DNA from: Actinomycetota bacterium
GTDB taxonomy: Bacteria; Actinomycetota; Actinomycetes; Nanopelagicales; Nanopelagicaceae
Length of the DNA stretch: 43,965 nucleotides
Assembly (NCBI GenBank): GCA_009699645.1
Contig: WLNU01000002.1
Span: 1-43,965 of the forward strand
Reading direction: 5' to 3'
Shown one piece after another: positions 9,497 to 16,485 of the stretch; positions within the stretch are counted from its first letter, which is position 1; each line of letters starts with the position of its first letter. Position numbers and translations under genes: made by a program. Under the pieces are notes generated by a model. The model did no database searches, was not told the origin of the DNA, and saw nothing but the letters and a program-made list of their open reading frames with translations.

Positions 9497-9765
9497 CGGC
9501 TTTACGGTAAATCGATATTTCATCTTATATCTATATAACGGTTTATCGATATTAAAATTGATAAAGTATATTTATCGATAATCATTACGCACAGAAGCCC
9601 TATTAACTACCGATAAGTCGATAATTTAATTGTTGGTGGTTCGAAAGGGATTTAAGTAAGGGGTCAAATGAAAAGTAGTAAAAAGGTTTAATCGATATAT
9701 AAACAAAACTCTTAGCAGAGTTTCAATTGCCCACGAAAAATGGGTAGGAAAGGTACCCTTATCCC
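9497..9765. other. A/T-rich spacer with repeated ATCGAT-centred motifs
   Basis: This 269-base gap is the longest non-coding stretch. It is much richer in A/T than its flanks. It holds four ATCGAT palindromes (9511, 9545, 9574, 9691). Two lie in near-identical 15-mers, CGGTAAATCGATATT (9505-9519) and CGGTTTATCGATATT (9539-9553), 34 bases apart. A third is in TATATTTATCGATAAT (9567-9582), the fourth in GGTTTAATCGATATA (9685-9699), and a half-match AAGTCGATAAT lies near 9615. No RNA gene or credible long reading frame is seen. Clustered protein binding sites are the simplest reading. Confidence 0.6.
9754..9759 (+). promoter_or_regulatory. Predicted -10 element of aroH (leaderless)
   Basis: TACCCT ends 6 nt before the aroH ATG, matching the leaderless arrangement seen elsewhere in the window. 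This makes an RNA-leader mechanism in the upstream spacer unlikely for this promoter. Confidence 0.45.
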
Positions 9766-10122
9766 ATGGTTATTAGAGCTATACGCGGAGCGATACAGGT
9801 GCGCTCAAATACGCCAGAGGCTATCGGCGAAGGCGTCAAAGAGCTCATGAGTGCGATTATGAGCTCTAACTCTTTAACGCCCGATCAGGTTATCTCCGTT
9901 TTCTTTACATCTACCCCAGATCTAACGGCCGCTTTCCCAGCAGCTGCCTGTCGTGAGATCGGCTTTGAAGCAGTGCCACTGATTGGGGCTGTAGAGGTAG
10001 ATGTTCCAGGAGCCCTCGATAAGGTGATTCGCGTGATGGTGCACTGCCAAAACAGCGCAGTTGAGGCCTCACATATCTATCTCCATGGCGCTCAATCCCT
10101 GCGCCGGGATATCGCTCAATAA
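9766..10122 (+). CDS. aroH: Chorismate mutase, AroH type
   Basis: Chorismate mutase converts chorismate to prephenate, the branch point to tyrosine and phenylalanine. The 118-residue protein matches the monofunctional AroH (Bacillus subtilis-type, trimeric barrel) class: VIRAIRGAIQV at the N-terminus, the FTSTPDLTAAFPAAACREIGF stretch, and the C-terminal part IRVMVHCQNS and HIYLHGAQSLRRDI. It is not the helical AroQ class common in many bacteria. Its stop overlaps the tyrA start by one base (TAATG), so the next enzyme of the pathway is translated in tandem. The ATG is supported by the TACCCT hexamer 6 nt upstream. Confidence 0.93.
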   Translation: MVIRAIRGAIQVRSNTPEAIGEGVKELMSAIMSSNSLTPDQVISVFFTSTPDLTAAFPAAACREIGFEAVPLIGAVEVDVPGALDKVIRVMVHCQNSAVEASHIYLHGAQSLRRDIAQ

Positions 10123-11174
10123 TGCTCACCCAGGTACGCATCGTTGGATCAGGGCTCATAGGAACATCGATCGCCCTAGGCCTATGCGCTCATGGCATTC
10201 GTTGTCAGATGGTCGATAGTGATCCGGCGGCAGAGCGCTTAGCCAATGATCTGACTGGTCGAGAGAAAACCCCTTCTCCTGAGTTGGTAATATTTGCTCT
10301 GCCTTCACATGCCATACCCCAGGTCATAGAGTCCGAGTTTGCATTAAACCCAAACTCGACGTTTATGGATGTTGGTAGTGTAAAAAGTGAACCTTTACTC
10401 TATGTTAAAGCATCATCACTCTCATTAGAGCGCTTCGTTCCTACTCATCCCATGGCAGGTCGTGAGATAGGGGGAGCCGCGGCCGCTAGGGGCGATCTCT
10501 TTGCGACGCGAAGTTGGGTGATTACTCCCGATGCCACCTGCTCGAAGGAGAGCATCGCCCTTGTTACCGAGCTTATTGAACTACTTGGAGCAAGCGTGAT
10601 TGAACTACCAGCCGATGAACATGATCGCGCTGTGGCAGCTATCTCTCATCTTCCTCAGATAACGGCCAGCCTCTTAGCTCAGAGCCTGAACTCAACTCCC
10701 AGCAACTGGTTAGAACTTGCAGGAGCTGGGGTTCGCGATACGACCAGGATTGCCGCCTCTGACCCGGCGCTCTGGAGTGAGATTATTTACTCCAATAGGA
10801 CCGAAATCGCCCCGCTTGCAAAGAAAATGCATGAGGCCTTAGGTGAGCTCATAGCAAAGCTTGATGACAAAGCGGCCATTGCGCAGTTCATTGATCGCGG
10901 AGGCGTAGGTAGAGCGCGTATTCCGGGTAAACATGGAGGCAAAGCTCGCGCCTACGCCTATCTTCCAATTGTAATCGATGACAAACCTGGCCAGCTAGCT
11001 GCAATCTTTAATGAGTGTAAATCTATCTCTGTGAACGTTGAAGATTTAACTATCGAGCACTCACCAGGTCAGTTAAGCGCACTCATAACGTTGGCGCTCT
11101 CATCAGCGGATGCGCAGTTATTGTCGGATCATTTATCTGCGATCGGATGGAATGTTCATCCGATTCTTAATTAG
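10122..11174 (+). CDS. tyrA: Prephenate dehydrogenase with C-terminal ACT domain
   Basis: Prephenate dehydrogenase oxidises prephenate to 4-hydroxyphenylpyruvate for tyrosine synthesis. The 350-residue protein begins with a Rossmann motif (VRIVGSGLIGTSIALGL), followed by MDVGSVKSEPL and the active-site stretch FVPTHPMAGREIGGAAAA. Conserved helices with HDRAVAAISHLPQITASLLA and GAGVRDTTRIAASDPALW follow. An ACT-type segment (about 280-350: YLPIVIDDKPGQLAAIF) suggests feedback regulation by an aromatic amino acid. Coupled to aroH, it gives two consecutive steps from chorismate. Specificity for prephenate over arogenate is not resolved here. Confidence 0.93.
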   Translation: MLTQVRIVGSGLIGTSIALGLCAHGIRCQMVDSDPAAERLANDLTGREKTPSPELVIFALPSHAIPQVIESEFALNPNSTFMDVGSVKSEPLLYVKASSLSLERFVPTHPMAGREIGGAAAARGDLFATRSWVITPDATCSKESIALVTELIELLGASVIELPADEHDRAVAAISHLPQITASLLAQSLNSTPSNWLELAGAGVRDTTRIAASDPALWSEIIYSNRTEIAPLAKKMHEALGELIAKLDDKAAIAQFIDRGGVGRARIPGKHGGKARAYAYLPIVIDDKPGQLAAIFNECKSISVNVEDLTIEHSPGQLSALITLALSSADAQLLSDHLSAIGWNVHPILN

Positions 11175-11177
11175 AAG

Positions 11178-11183
11178 TAGGCT
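11178..11183 (+). promoter_or_regulatory. Predicted -10 element of cmk-der (leaderless)
   Basis: TAGGCT ends 6 nt before the ATG at 11190, just after the tyrA stop. No ribosome binding site is visible, which fits a leaderless promoter internal to the gene cluster. Confidence 0.45.
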
Positions 11184-11189
11184 CATCAC

Positions 11190-13145
11190 ATGGGCATAGT
11201 CGTAGCAATAGATGGCCCCAGTGGTGCAGGTAAATCAAGCACATCGCGAGCAATCGCGATTCGCGCAGGTTGGAATTATTTAGATACTGGAGCTTTGTAT
11301 CGAGCAGTAACGTGGATTGCACTAGAAAGTAAGTCAGAAACTGCGCAAGAAATTATCTCTGCTATGAAATCCATGCCTATCCGTTTTGTCTCTGATCCTC
11401 ATGATCCTAATATTTTTGCAGGAGATACTCAGATTTCGCATGCAATACGTGGCGCATCAGTAACTGAGAATGTCAGTCGCATCAGTGCCATGCCCGCAAT
11501 TCGACATGAACTCCTGAGCATTCAACGTTTGATTATTGATCGCGCCGAAAAAGGTATCGTGGTCGAGGGCCGGGATATTTCCACAGTTGTAGCACCAGAT
11601 GCTGCTTTAAAGATTTATTTGACAGCTGACTTAGATGCGCGCGCAGTGCGTCGTGAGAATGAAACTGAAGATAAAACTATCGATGTCCGTGCATCTTTGG
11701 ATACGCGCGATGCTATTGATTCCTCACGCGAAGTTTCTCCACTTGCAATGGCTATCGATGCCGTAGAAGTGGACTCAACATATTTAGATTTAGATGAAAC
11801 TATTGAACGAATCTGGGAACTGCTGCGCGAGCGTTCACTCCTTGGCCTACCTATTGTTGCAATACTGGGTCGCCCAAATGTTGGTAAATCAACGTTAATT
11901 AACCGCTTTATCGGTAGGCGAGAGGCGATTGTTGAAGATACTCCTGGTGTAACTCGTGATCGCGTGCAGTACGAATGCGAATGGGGCGGTCGTCGCTTTA
12001 TAGTTATGGATACAGGCGGGTGGGAAGCAAAGCCCGATGGAATTTCAATTCAAGTAAGTGCTGGAGCAGAAATAGCAATGGAAGAAGCCGATGTTTTAGC
12101 CTTCGTTGTTGATGCCCAAGTAGGTGCCTTAGATGAGGATGACATTCTCGTTCAACGACTGCGCAAGGCAAAGAAGCCACTAATACTTATTGGAAATAAA
12201 GTTGATGGTGAGCGCGAAGAGTCTGAAGCTCATGGATTATGGAGTCTTGGACTTGGCGAACCATATTTCGTTTCAGCTTTACACGGCCGTGGAAGTGGTG
12301 ATCTACTCGATCACATAGTTACAGAGCTTCCTGAAATTGGAGGAGCCCAAACTCAAGATGGCTATCGCAAGATTGCTTTAGTCGGTCGTCCAAATGTAGG
12401 TAAGTCTTCTCTGCTCAATGCCCTAGCTGGAGAGAATCGTTCAATCGTTGATGATGTTGCGGGTACCACTCGAGATCCAGTTGATGAGTTAATTGAATTT
12501 GCAGGGTCGACCTGGCGATTTATCGACACTGCAGGATTAAAGAAACGTGCTAATCAAGCATCAGGTACTGATTACTACGCATCCCTGCGTACTCAAAGTG
12601 CATTAGAGCGCTGTGAAGTAGCTGTCGTAGTTTTAGATGCATCTGAGCCAATCACTGAACAAGATCTACGTGTCATCACCATGGTGGAAGAGGCAGGAAA
12701 AGCAATGGTCATTGTGATGAACAAATGGGATTTAGTTGATGAAGATCGACGTGATCAACTGGATCGCGAAATAGATAGACACTTAGATCAAGTTGAATGG
12801 GCACAGCGCGTCAATGTTGCGGCAAAGACAGGTTGGCACCGGGATCGTTTAGCTCCAGCGATTCGCACCGCCTTGGATAGCTGGGAGCGACGTGTCCCAA
12901 CTGCCAAACTCAACTCATTCCTCGGAGCGCTGATCGGTGCGACCCCACCACCGGTACGTGGCGGCAAGCAGCCCAAGATCTATTACGCCACCCAGGCAGG
13001 AATCGCCCCTCCCAAGTTTGTGGTCTTTTCAAGTGGTTGGATCGAAGCCTCCTACCGTCGCTTTATTGAGCGGCGTCTGCGCGAAGAGTTTGGCTTTCCT
13101 GGAACGCCTGTTCAAGTCGCAATCCGAGTAAAAGAGCGCGACTAA
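11190..13145 (+). CDS. cmk-der: Fused cytidylate kinase and ribosome-assembly GTPase Der
   Basis: One 651-residue protein carries two enzymes. Residues 1 to about 215 are cytidylate kinase (phosphorylates CMP/dCMP): P-loop GPSGAGKS at 9-16, [13 protein letters not shown], and [15 protein letters not shown]. From about 220 on it is Der/EngA, a double GTPase for 50S ribosome assembly: GRPNVGKS at 227-234 and again at 399-406, DTGGW and DTAGL switch motifs, NKVD and NKWD base-specificity motifs, and a C-terminal KH-like domain. Separate adjacent cmk and der genes are usual; the fusion is known in some actinobacteria. Up to about 12.83 kb Glu is mostly GAA, in contrast with the GAG-rich genes before it. 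Confidence 0.95.
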   Translation: MGIVVAIDGPSGAGKSSTSRAIAIRAGWNYLDTGALYRAVTWIALESKSETAQEIISAMKSMPIRFVSDPHDPNIFAGDTQISHAIRGASVTENVSRISAMPAIRHELLSIQRLIIDRAEKGIVVEGRDISTVVAPDAALKIYLTADLDARAVRRENETEDKTIDVRASLDTRDAIDSSREVSPLAMAIDAVEVDSTYLDLDETIERIWELLRERSLLGLPIVAILGRPNVGKSTLINRFIGRREAIVEDTPGVTRDRVQYECEWGGRRFIVMDTGGWEAKPDGISIQVSAGAEIAMEEADVLAFVVDAQVGALDEDDILVQRLRKAKKPLILIGNKVDGEREESEAHGLWSLGLGEPYFVSALHGRGSGDLLDHIVTELPEIGGAQTQDGYRKIALVGRPNVGKSSLLNALAGENRSIVDDVAGTTRDPVDELIEFAGSTWRFIDTAGLKKRANQASGTDYYASLRTQSALERCEVAVVVLDASEPITEQDLRVITMVEEAGKAMVIVMNKWDLVDEDRRDQLDREIDRHLDQVEWAQRVNVAAKTGWHRDRLAPAIRTALDSWERRVPTAKLNSFLGALIGATPPPVRGGKQPKIYYATQAGIAPPKFVVFSSGWIEASYRRFIERRLREEFGFPGTPVQVAIRVKERD

Positions 13146-13148
13146 AAT

Positions 13149-13721
13149 ATGAATAGCTCCATGCTTACCATCCCTAATGCTCTTACTTTTTTACGTTTCT
13201 GCGGAATTCCACTATTTATATACCTCACCTTGATACTTCACGCCGATGCATGGGCGATCGCTGTTCTTGCAGTGGGGGGAGCTACCGATTACTTCGATGG
13301 AAAGTTGGCACGGGCCTGGGGCCAGACTTCACGCTTTGGTGAGATTGCAGATCCAGCGATCGATCGCCTCTATATTCTGGCGATCTTGATCGTATTTCTC
13401 ATACGTCATGTTGTTCCTATCTGGCTAATCGCTGCGATAATTCTTCGAGATCTTGTACTGGCTCTACTGACTATCGAGCTCAAACGTCGCGGCCATGGGA
13501 CGCTAAAGGTGACCTACTTGGGCAAAGCTGCAACCTTTAATTTGATGTATGCCTTTCCATTTCTACTTCTTGCATCAATGGATAGCGCCCTTGGCTCCAT
13601 CGCATTTGTGCTGGGGTGGAGTTTTGCAATCTGGGGCGTTGCCCTCTACATTTCTACAGGTCTTAGTTATTCACGCGAAGCTATTTCACAGATAAGAGGC
13701 GGACATGTCATCAACTCCTGA
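13149..13721 (+). CDS. CDP-alcohol phosphatidyltransferase (PgsA-like)
   Basis: This integral membrane enzyme joins a CDP-linked lipid to an alcohol, forming phospholipid head groups. The family motif is complete in DYFDGKLARAWGQTSRFG followed by EIADPAIDRL, giving the D-G-A-R-G-D-D pattern. Several hydrophobic helices surround it within 190 residues. Position before gcvH and the FHA gene matches pgsA2 (Rv1822) near gcvH-garA in mycobacteria, so a phosphatidylglycerophosphate- or cardiolipin-synthase-type role is likely, but the alcohol substrate cannot be read from the sequence. It starts 3 bases after cmk-der and overlaps gcvH by 17 bases. Confidence 0.9.
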   Translation: MNSSMLTIPNALTFLRFCGIPLFIYLTLILHADAWAIAVLAVGGATDYFDGKLARAWGQTSRFGEIADPAIDRLYILAILIVFLIRHVVPIWLIAAIILRDLVLALLTIELKRRGHGTLKVTYLGKAATFNLMYAFPFLLLASMDSALGSIAFVLGWSFAIWGVALYISTGLSYSREAISQIRGGHVINS

Positions 13722-14079
13722 GAATCTGCAGTACACAAAAGAGCATGAATGGGTATTGGCAGATGCCAGTACCTACATGATGGGTATAACTGATTATGCT
13801 CAGTCGGCCCTTGGTGACATCGTCTATGTACAGCTGCCAAAGATCGGGGAAAGTGTTACCGCCGGAACAGTCTGCGGTGAGGTTGAATCAACAAAATCGG
13901 TTTCTGAGATTTTTGCACCGGTCACAGGAGTCGTGAGTGCGATAAATGAGTCGCTATCAAGTGCTCCAGAGTTAATCAACTCCGATCCATATGGCGCTGG
14001 GTGGCTTATTAAAATCGATATAACCACTCCACCAACCGAGCTTTTAACCGCTGGAGAATACGCTGCCATTTCGGCTTGA
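13705..14079 (+). CDS. gcvH: Glycine cleavage system H protein
   Basis: GcvH is the lipoylated carrier that shuttles the aminomethyl group between the P and T proteins of the glycine cleavage complex. The 124-residue protein begins YTKEHEWVLADASTYMMGIT after a short lead. The lipoylation motif is EVESTKSVSEIFAPVTG with Lys64 as the modified residue. The C-terminal NSDPYGAGWLIKI block is also typical. An AGAGGCGG ribosome binding site precedes the ATG. gcvP lies 2.4 kb downstream after four regulatory-type genes. gcvT is not in the window. Confidence 0.96.
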   Translation: MSSTPENLQYTKEHEWVLADASTYMMGITDYAQSALGDIVYVQLPKIGESVTAGTVCGEVESTKSVSEIFAPVTGVVSAINESLSSAPELINSDPYGAGWLIKIDITTPPTELLTAGEYAAISA

Positions 14080-14134
14080 CCAAAACCTCTGCTGCCTTTA
14101 ATCTCAGCCTAAGGTTGAGAGTAGAGGGGGCCAC

Positions 14135-14590
14135 GTGGATCACTCCAAAAGCGAACTCACTAGCACCCTTCATCTCTCATCGAGAGAGCACAGCACTTCC
14201 CCTGCTGGAGTTCTCGATGAGTACATAGCATCTCTCTCAGAGCAGGATCGTCTGGTTATCGCCAAGATTCAATCATCTGGCGGAGAGAAGGCGATGTTTC
14301 TTATCAACCGGGGAGAGAGTAAAGGCGCAAGATTTCTCATCACTGATGAGGGAGCAACGGTTGGGCGATCTGCATCGAGTGGGGTTTTTCTAGATGATGT
14401 AACTGTTTCTAGAGCTCATGCAGTTGTTGAAAAAAAAGGTACAGCGTTTGTTCTGCGTGACTGTGGATCTCTCAACGGAACCTATGTCAACAATGAATCA
14501 GTGAGTGAAATTGTTTTGAAAACAGGTGATGCGATACAGATCGGTAAGTTCCATTTACTTTTTGTATGTGATCACGGTAAGGCTAAATAG
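14135..14590 (+). CDS. garA: FHA-domain protein, GarA/OdhI-like
   Basis: GarA/OdhI proteins use an FHA domain to bind and inhibit 2-oxoglutarate dehydrogenase and glutamate-handling enzymes, switched by Ser/Thr kinase phosphorylation. The 151-residue protein has a clear FHA domain at about 65-145: ATVGRSASSGVFLDD, VTVSRAHAVVEKKG and DCGSLNGTYVNNESV. The N-terminus carries Ser/Thr-rich LTSTLHLSS but not the ETTSVF-type phosphorylation motif known from mycobacterial GarA, so regulation may differ. GTG start with strong AGAGGGGG upstream; TAAGGT at 14110-14115 is a possible -10. Context gcvH-FHA-merR-nuclease-merR-gcvP equals Rv1826-Rv1832. The symbol rests on synteny. Confidence 0.85.
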   Translation: MDHSKSELTSTLHLSSREHSTSPAGVLDEYIASLSEQDRLVIAKIQSSGGEKAMFLINRGESKGARFLITDEGATVGRSASSGVFLDDVTVSRAHAVVEKKGTAFVLRDCGSLNGTYVNNESVSEIVLKTGDAIQIGKFHLLFVCDHGKAK

Positions 14591-14619
14591 TCGATGCGAT
14601 TTTTAACAGGGGAGTTCTA

Positions 14620-15339
14620 ATGGCAGTTCCAGCGCGTGCCTACTTAAGTATCGGTGAGGTTCTCAACCGTTTACGTGGCGATTTCTCAGATATCACAATC
14701 TCGAAGATTCGCTTCTTAGAGTCAGAGGGTTTGATTGAGCCGCAGAGAACGCCGTCGGGCTATCGTAAATTCACGAGCTCAGATCTAGAGCGTCTGCGAT
14801 ATGTACTACTTGCACAGCGTGATCAATATCTACCGCTGAAGGTTATTAAAGATAATCTCGATGCAATGGATAGAGGCTTACAGCCTGCAGCAGTTGGGGG
14901 AGTTGCATATCCAGCGATCTCACTTGCCACCGTAGATGGTCAGATGAGCCCTGGAGCCTTTGCCGAAAACAGCGAGATGCGCTTATCCCGCGATGAACTT
15001 TTAAAGAACTCTGGCCTTAGCGATGATCAGCTCGTTGAGATTGAGAGTTATGGCCTCATTGCACCCCGTGGTCGCCATTACGATGCAGATGCCTTGGCGA
15101 TTGCAAAGGCCGTTACCGAGATGGCAAGCTTTGGAATTCAATCGCGCCACCTTCGCTCATTTAAATCAGCGGCCGATCGCGAGATCGGTTTAATCGAACA
15201 GGTTATTACTCCCTTGCTTCGTCAAAAATCGACAGAGTCCAAAGCTCGCGCAGAAGAGGTTCAGAAAGAGATCGCCTCGCTCTCGATTCGTTTACACGCC
15301 GCCCTTGTCCGTGGCGGACTTCACCGTCTTCGCCCTTAA
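14620..15339 (+). CDS. ftsR: MerR-family regulator (FtsR/Rv1828-like)
   Basis: This is a MerR-type DNA-binding regulator of 239 residues. The N-terminal winged helix is evident: YLSIGEVLNRLRGDFSDITI, SKIRFLESEGLIEPQRTPSG and YRKFTSSDLERLRYVLLAQR. The C-terminal half contains a second helix-turn-helix-like part (LSRDELLKNSGLSDDQLVEI) and a long helix. Position directly after the garA-like gene identifies it with Rv1828; the corynebacterial homologue FtsR controls ftsZ expression. That functional link is transferred by synteny, not shown here. AGGGGAG precedes the ATG. The bifunctional nuclease gene follows after 3 bases. Confidence 0.85.
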   Translation: MAVPARAYLSIGEVLNRLRGDFSDITISKIRFLESEGLIEPQRTPSGYRKFTSSDLERLRYVLLAQRDQYLPLKVIKDNLDAMDRGLQPAAVGGVAYPAISLATVDGQMSPGAFAENSEMRLSRDELLKNSGLSDDQLVEIESYGLIAPRGRHYDADALAIAKAVTEMASFGIQSRHLRSFKSAADREIGLIEQVITPLLRQKSTESKARAEEVQKEIASLSIRLHAALVRGGLHRLRP

Positions 15340-15342
15340 ACA

Positions 15343-15834
15343 ATGTTTATCGGCATGGAGGTTATAGGCGTTCGCGTTGAGATGCCCTCTAACCAACCAA
15401 TCCTTTTATTGAAAGAGATTGATGGCTCTCGGTTTTTACCGATTTGGGTCGGTGCAAGTGAGGCCAGTGCAATCGCCTTTGCTCAGCAGGGCGTCCAGCC
15501 ACCTCGTCCGCTAACCCATGACTTAATGCGTGAGCTCGTAGAGAGCCTTGATGCAACGCTCACAGCTGTGCATCTGACAGAGATGAGGGATGGGGTTTTC
15601 TACGCCAATCTCATTATCCGCACTGGAGAATCAACGCCAATGACGATCTCGGCAAGACCCTCTGATGCGATAGCTCTGGCACTTCGCACCCATAGCAATA
15701 TTTTGGCTAGCTCTGAGCTACTCGATGATGCCGGGATTGAGATTCCAGCCCAGGAGGGCGGGGCCGAGAACCAAGAGGTTGAGCGCTTTAGAGCCTTTCT
15801 AGATGAGATTAACCCCGAGGACTTTGCAGGATAG
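15343..15834 (+). CDS. Bifunctional nuclease family protein
   Basis: The 163-residue protein belongs to the bifunctional nuclease (BFN/DUF151) family, small cytosolic proteins with reported DNase and RNase activity but unclear physiological role. Family features are VRVEMPSNQPILLLKEIDG, SRFLPIWVGASEASAIAFAQQGV, PRPLTHDLMRELVESL, and SARPSDAIALALRTHSNI; the acidic C-terminus is common. Rv1829 occupies the same place in mycobacteria. The start could be ATG 15343 or ATG 15355; neither has a clear ribosome binding site and the conserved part begins at the second. Confidence 0.9.
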   Translation: MFIGMEVIGVRVEMPSNQPILLLKEIDGSRFLPIWVGASEASAIAFAQQGVQPPRPLTHDLMRELVESLDATLTAVHLTEMRDGVFYANLIIRTGESTPMTISARPSDAIALALRTHSNILASSELLDDAGIEIPAQEGGAENQEVERFRAFLDEINPEDFAG

Positions 15835-15941
15835 GCGTAAAACTCTCAATCTCTACTAGAGGTTTGGACCGTGTCGGTTATTGAAAGAGAGGCCTGACTG
15901 CTTTAGATTTATCAGCACTCCCCAAGAGAATCGAGCACCAC

Positions 15942-16442
15942 GTGACTTCCCATGATTTAGAGATCGGCTACCGCGGCGCTACTGCATGTTCGGCAGCTGG
16001 AATCACATATCGCCAGCTAGATTATTGGGCACGTACATCCTTAGTAGAGCCAAGTATCCGTACCGCCAGTGGCTCTGGAACACAGCGCCTATATGGATTT
16101 CGCGATATTTTAGTCTTAAAGATCGTTAAACGTTTATTGGATGCCGGAGTATCGCTACAAAATATCCGTACCGCCGTTGATCACCTTCGCGGCAGGGGAG
16201 TCACCGACTTAGAGCGCATTACCTTGATGAGTGATGGTGCCTCTATCTATGAGTGTACGAGTTCGGATGAGATTATCGATTTACTAGCTGGTGGCCAAGG
16301 AGTCTTTGGTATCGCGGTGGGCAAAGTCTGGCACGAAGTCGAGGGTTCACTATTAACACTACAGGGCGAGATTAATGGCCAGTTAATTAGTGGCCAAGAT
16401 AACGATGAGCTCTCCCTACGTCGCAAGAGCAAAGGCGCTTAA
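15942..16442 (+). CDS. MerR-family regulator (Rv1830-like)
   Basis: The 166-residue protein is a second MerR-type regulator: [20 protein letters not shown], then [20 protein letters not shown], then [20 protein letters not shown] form the winged-helix DNA-binding domain. The C-terminal part (about 85-150) contains [18 protein letters not shown]. No metal-binding cysteines of the classic MerR type are visible. GTG at 15942 is the first usable start after an in-frame TGA at 15882. The position between the bifunctional nuclease and gcvP corresponds to Rv1830. Regulation of gcvP is plausible by position only. Confidence 0.87.
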   Translation: MTSHDLEIGYRGATACSAAGITYRQLDYWARTSLVEPSIRTASGSGTQRLYGFRDILVLKIVKRLLDAGVSLQNIRTAVDHLRGRGVTDLERITLMSDGASIYECTSSDEIIDLLAGGQGVFGIAVGKVWHEVEGSLLTLQGEINGQLISGQDNDELSLRRKSKGA

Positions 16443-16485
16443 ACCTAATACTCTTCCTCTACCAAAACCAAGCAGGGGAGCGGTG

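Noticed and set aside
9730..9766. Mutually exclusive hairpins (CCCA/TGGG, GGGTA/TACCC and TGGG/CCCA over the aroH start) resembling an attenuator.
   Set aside because: Stems are only 4-5 bp, there is no T-run or aromatic leader peptide, and the TACCCT hexamer fits a leaderless promoter that would exclude these bases from the mRNA.
14080..14134. Glycine riboswitch linked to gcvH or gcvP.
   Set aside because: Spacers before gcvH and gcvP are too short or overlap coding sequence, and no tandem aptamer pattern is seen.
16390..16485. Longer gcvP start at GTG 16390.
   Set aside because: The extra 32 residues overlap the merR gene and precede the conserved N-terminus; ATG 16486 has a good AGGGGAG site.
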